From Pontiella desulfatans (GTDB lineage: Bacteria > Verrucomicrobiota > Kiritimatiellia > Kiritimatiellales > Pontiellaceae), in the NCBI RefSeq assembly GCF_900890425.1, contig NZ_CAAHFG010000004.1:242798-306797 (forward strand): a stretch of 64,000 nt of DNA, written 5' to 3'. Of the stretch, positions 60,775 through 64,000 are shown in pieces; position 1 is the stretch's first letter, and each line of letters opens with the position of its first letter. The notes below the pieces were generated by a model, which saw only the letters and a list, made by a program, of their open reading frames with translations, ran no database searches and had not been told where the DNA came from. A program made the translations under genes and the position numbers.

Positions 60775-61271
60775 GAATGCAACAGGGCCGATCCGCCCCC
60801 CTTCCAGGGAGGCACTGCTCAAAGGTACTCTGACACGGTTGCGCCTGCGTGCAAAATCGATGTCTCGTCAAACCAGTCTACAGCGGGCGGATCAAAAGAG
60901 CCCGGGATGTCACCACCTGTTTCCAGTCGTTAAAATCCACTCCAAACCCAAAGCCGGAATCCCGCCAAATCCAATCTCGCGAAAAACCGCTTTTCAGCGG
61001 AGCCCGTCCTCTATGCCAAAAACAAAACTCAAAAATCAGGGTTGACAAAAGCTGGTACTCTCAGCCCATTCTCCATCCCCAGTCGCCGAAACATCATTTC
61101 GAATCTCTTCCTCCGGATTTTTCCGGCTCCAGACCCCGCTTTGGGATGGCTCGATAAGCCCGGTTTCGATAGATTTGCGAACTCTTTTACTTCCCGGGGG
61201 GCACGGAAACATATCAGCGCATTTAACGTGTTGATTTTGAGCAGGATTTGATTGATGGGGTTACAAGATAT

Positions 61272-62345
61272 ATGAGCGAATTTTTGAGGGTGTTTCAGGT
61301 GTTTGAGAAGCTTTTTGAGGCGAGGTATCGCAGAAGATATGATGCCCGCCTCCAACTGATGGCCTATCAGATCAGAATGCTTCAGTCCCGAACCGATGCG
61401 GACCGAATTAACACTCGTCCAGAGGAGCGTGCGGAACTTACCCGCCTTGGAGCCGAACTTGACCATGATATCGATGATGTATTGCTTGTGGTAAAACGGG
61501 ACACCTATCGAGGTTGGTTGAGGCCCAAGAAAGGTCCCGAGCCGAAGAAGCCGGGCCGCCCAAGAACGCCACAAGCCACCGTGAATCTGGTCATGCGGTT
61601 TGCTCTTGAAAACCTTACGTGGGGATGCGACCGAATACAGGGAGAGTTGATGAAGCTCGGCATCAGCATCGGAGCCACGACCATCAGTGATATCCTCAAA
61701 CGGGCGGGACACCACCCCATTCCAGACAAAGGTAGCGGACGTCCACCAAGCAACTGGAAGCTGTTTGTCAGTTCCCATATGGACACCTTGGCAGCAACCG
61801 ACTTCTTTTCCAAACCCGTCCTTACCTGGCGCGGATGGGTTGATGCCTACGTACTGGTGTTTATCCACCTCGGAAGCCGTCGGGTTTTCATGAGTCCGGC
61901 GACGTTTAATCCCGATGAGGAATGGGTTCTTCAACAATCCAGAAATGCATCCATGTGGTTTCAGAATTTGGGTATTCAGGTCAGGCACTTGATCCATGAC
62001 CGGGACACCAAATACAGCAGACGGTTCAGGGCGTTCTGGAAGAGTGATAAGGTGAAATGCCTCCGCACACCCGTGCGCTCGCCCATGGCGAATTCTTTTG
62101 CGGAAAATTACATCGGGAAGATAAAACGGGAGTATCTGAACCATTTCTTTTGCGTGAGCCTTGACCAGCTTGACTACATCAACCGGCAGTGGCTGGCGTA
62201 CTATCATGAGCAGAGGCCGCATCAGGGAATGGACATCGGAAACAAGGTTCTCCGTCCGGATTTCACGCCGACAACTGAAGGCGAAATCAAGCGGGAGCAA
62301 CGGCTGGGCGGAGTCATTTCGTACTACTACCGAGATGCCGCTTAA
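61272..62345 (+). CDS. DDE (rve-core) transposase
   Basis: This protein has about 357 residues from ATG 61272 (TTG 61248 also possible). A helix-turn-helix region (WGCDRIQGELMKLGISIGAT, TISDILKRAG) is followed by the integrase core. Catalytic Asp in AATDFFSKPVL and HDRDTKYSRRF and Glu in NSFAENYIGKIKREYLNH are all present, with the end motif YYHEQRPHQGM. It is an IS3/IS481-related enzyme of the type common in PVC genomes. An inverse GCAGGATT pair (61241-61248 and 62344-62351) may belong to the element's ends, but boundaries could not be fixed. Confidence 0.88.
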   Translation: MSEFLRVFQVFEKLFEARYRRRYDARLQLMAYQIRMLQSRTDADRINTRPEERAELTRLGAELDHDIDDVLLVVKRDTYRGWLRPKKGPEPKKPGRPRTPQATVNLVMRFALENLTWGCDRIQGELMKLGISIGATTISDILKRAGHHPIPDKGSGRPPSNWKLFVSSHMDTLAATDFFSKPVLTWRGWVDAYVLVFIHLGSRRVFMSPATFNPDEEWVLQQSRNASMWFQNLGIQVRHLIHDRDTKYSRRFRAFWKSDKVKCLRTPVRSPMANSFAENYIGKIKREYLNHFFCVSLDQLDYINRQWLAYYHEQRPHQGMDIGNKVLRPDFTPTTEGEIKREQRLGGVISYYYRDAA

Positions 62346-62461
62346 TCCTGCCCCGACAAATATCATCAGCACACGCCTCCCCGTTCAGCATGAACGGTTG
62401 CTCCATTATGCCCTGACTTCAAATCTTCGACTGTTATTCGGGTCTCCATCGTTCATTTCTA

Positions 62462-63220
62462 TCACTTTGCTAACGCTATCCGGATATCTTTTCCACCGAA
62501 TTCACTCACTTCGTCCTTTATTTTCAGACCTATTCGCCCCGGACGACTTTCCGTACCGACCAGCCGCGCTACTTTGTAAAAACGTTCCTTAACAAAAAAC
62601 GCCGGAAGCACGCCACTGACAATGAACAGCAACGCCAGCCCCAGCGAAACCCAGCGCATACCTCCGATAGGATCGCGGAACTGCTCCGTGAAAAAAAACA
62701 ACCAGCCCACCAGAATAAACGATGATTTTGCCGCAAACTCGCGCCATGCCGCGATACGCGTCTTCTCATGGTAGTCCGGCGACAATTCCAGGGCCAGGGT
62801 ATGGAACGGGACCGAAAAGAGCGTGTGTGCGGTATAAAACAGCAGGCTGCCCAATAGGAACCAGGTAAAAATACCGTACTCACTCCATCCCCGTTGAAAC
62901 ATCCAGATTAATGGAAAACTGAGGCCGCACAACACCGCGCCAATCAAGATAAAGGGCCGCCGCCGACCCATTCGGGAACGGCTGTTGTCGGACCAGTTCC
63001 CGATGAGCGGATCCAGGCAGGCACCCCACAGCCGCGACAGGGTTCCCGCCAATCCCACCAGCGATGGACGAACGAACAGGTTGACATTCAGAATGATGCC
63101 GGCCATCTCCATGACCACGTGGTCACCGATAACGGCCAGGATCGCCCCCTGCGAATACAGCCACTTCTGCAACACCGGCACCTTGTCGGCTTCCGCAGTC
63201 TGGTAATGTTCTTTTGGCAT
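62462..63220 (-). pseudogene. GPH-type sugar:cation symporter, N-terminal half only
   Basis: This 252-residue frame shows six membrane helices of a GPH/MFS sugar transporter. It has the loop signature GRLW-like TLSRLWGACLDPLIGNWSDN, then SRSRMGRRRPFILIGA, and FYTAHTLFSVPFHTLALELS. Intact family members have about 450-500 residues and twelve helices; this one stops after helix 6 and a short unrelated tail. The truncation point is about 115 bases from the transposase gene. It lies just downstream of the fucosidase gene on the same strand and was probably its sugar importer. Confidence 0.85.
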
Positions 63221-63240
63221 TTAAGCCATGTTGTAAAACA

Positions 63241-64000
63241 TTAGGTGCCGATTTCCAATGCGTAACCCATACCGGTTACCTTCAACTCGGGCAGCTGAAT
63301 TTCGATGGCGCCTCCCTTTTCCGTCCAGTTCACCTTGCCCGATTCGCCAAGCACCTTGATCGCAGTAATGGGGTATCCTTTAAGCGCCTTAATCGAAACC
63401 GTGTTGCCTTCAGGGCGAACGATAGTGCTGACGTATAGCTTATCGCCCTTCTTAGTGAACCAGAAATCCTGCGCGGTATATTCGGCTTTCTTTCCATGCT
63501 TGCTGCGGTGTTCCGTGCCCTTCATCGCAATCTTGGTAGGCCCTTCATGCGTTACCGTCCAGGGCTTCGTGCCATAAATGGCATCGCCGTTCACCTTGAG
63601 CCATTGTCCGACCGCCACGAGGTTTTCAACCGATTTCGGCGGAATGGTTCCGGTCCCGTCGGGGCCGACGTTGAGCAGGAAATTTCCGCCTTTACTGACA
63701 TTTTCGAGCAGCCAGAAAAGGGTCTCTTCCGGAGATTTCCAATCCTCATCGTACGATTTATACCCCCACGAATTATTGGTGGTGGCGATGCCTTCCCAGG
63801 TATTTTCGCTGGCTTCATCCGGTATAACATTGTCGCCCGGAGTCCCGATATCACCAAACCCATTCCCGATCCGCTGACTCACGAGGGTTTCAGGATTCGC
63901 GGCATAGATCGTTTTATAGAATTCAATACTGTGTTTCGGCGGAATATAAATCGGCGTATCCAGCCAGATTTCCTTGAGATCATAGTTGGCCACCAGTTCG
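63241..64000 (-). CDS. Alpha-L-fucosidase (GH29), C-terminal part
   Basis: The frame runs off the right edge and ends at 63241. Visible are the end of the catalytic barrel (NYDLKEIWLDTP, TWEGIATTNNSWGYKSYDED, GGNFLLNVGPDGTGTIPPKS) and the C-terminal beta-sandwich (QDFWFTKKGDKLYVSTIVRP to GYALEIGT), characteristic of GH29 fucosidases. The nucleophile and signal peptide lie outside the window. It releases alpha-L-fucose from glycans such as fucoidan side chains. It marks the start of a glycan-use locus to the right. Confidence 0.88.
   Translation of the reverse strand, partial: ELVANYDLKEIWLDTPIYIPPKHSIEFYKTIYAANPETLVSQRIGNGFGDIGTPGDNVIPDEASENTWEGIATTNNSWGYKSYDEDWKSPEETLFWLLENVSKGGNFLLNVGPDGTGTIPPKSVENLVAVGQWLKVNGDAIYGTKPWTVTHEGPTKIAMKGTEHRSKHGKKAEYTAQDFWFTKKGDKLYVSTIVRPEGNTVSIKALKGYPITAIKVLGESGKVNWTEKGGAIEIQLPELKVTGMGYALEIGT

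Noticed and set aside
61029-62372. Minus-strand open frame of 447 codons over the transposase
   Set aside because: The plus strand carries all three DDE residues and end motifs; the opposite frame has no homology.

Overview
The window looks like chromosomal DNA of an anaerobic member of the PVC superphylum, most likely a Kiritimatiellota bacterium close to Pontiella. This is inferred from gene content, not from a marker-gene search. Supporting features are a ferredoxin-linked TCA operon with a b558-type succinate dehydrogenase, a complete Bat (aerotolerance-type) operon, DUF1080, NIPSNAP and Gfo/Idh/MocA proteins, a UbiD-family decarboxylase, many small lipoproteins, and fucosidase and sugar-transporter genes at the right edge. 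The DNA is moderately GC-rich, so many long antisense open frames occur; these were discarded.

Layout. 1-2.3 kb: end of a thioesterase gene, an MBL-fold hydrolase and an Mrp/NBP35 ATPase fused to a NifX-like domain. 2.4-11.6 kb: MoxR, DUF58, a DUF4381-like lipoprotein, BatA, BatB, TPR protein, BatD, a four-helix-bundle gene held between inverted repeats, and BatE. 11.6-17.8 kb: hybrid histidine kinase, hisH, small orphan genes, and an ECF sigma/anti-sigma/YbjQ operon whose last gene is split by a complete IS21-family element (17785-20294) with a 7-bp target duplication. 20.4-26.6 kb: TauE exporter, hisB, tpx, Hsp20 and several orphans. 26.7-37.6 kb (minus strand): one long operon sdhC-sdhA-sdhB-CBS-korA-korB(CBS)-sucC-sucD-gltA. 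37.8-49.7 kb: DUF1080, Gfo/Idh/MocA, UbiD, two small paralogous lipoproteins around a NIPSNAP gene, RluA, an AspT-type exporter, a PQQ-propeller protein and a cold-shock/DUF1294 protein.

49.8-56.2 kb is a defence-type region. An McrB-like AAA+ ATPase and a DUF2357/PD-(D/E)XK McrC-like nuclease are separated by a REP-associated tyrosine transposase (RAYT) fused to a DprA/Smf-like domain, all in one tight operon. An AbrB/VapC-type toxin-antitoxin pair lies next to it. At 56.7 kb the 3' half of a tRNA-Lys(CTT) gene abuts a tyrosine integrase, marking the end of an integrated element. 59.6-63.2 kb is a graveyard of truncated genes (AraC, FAD oxidoreductase, crotonase, GPH transporter half) around a DDE transposase. 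The window ends inside a GH29 alpha-L-fucosidase gene.

Two themes deserve a second look. First, intergenic elements built from tandem near-copies of 7-10 bp words, usually as two inverted arms, occupy most gene junctions of the Bat operon and several of the TCA operon. They even supply the N-terminal signal regions of four Bat proteins, and one such pair of arms encloses the four-helix-bundle gene. Second, the McrB / RAYT-Smf / McrC operon suggests a transposase-derived protein built into a restriction-like system.
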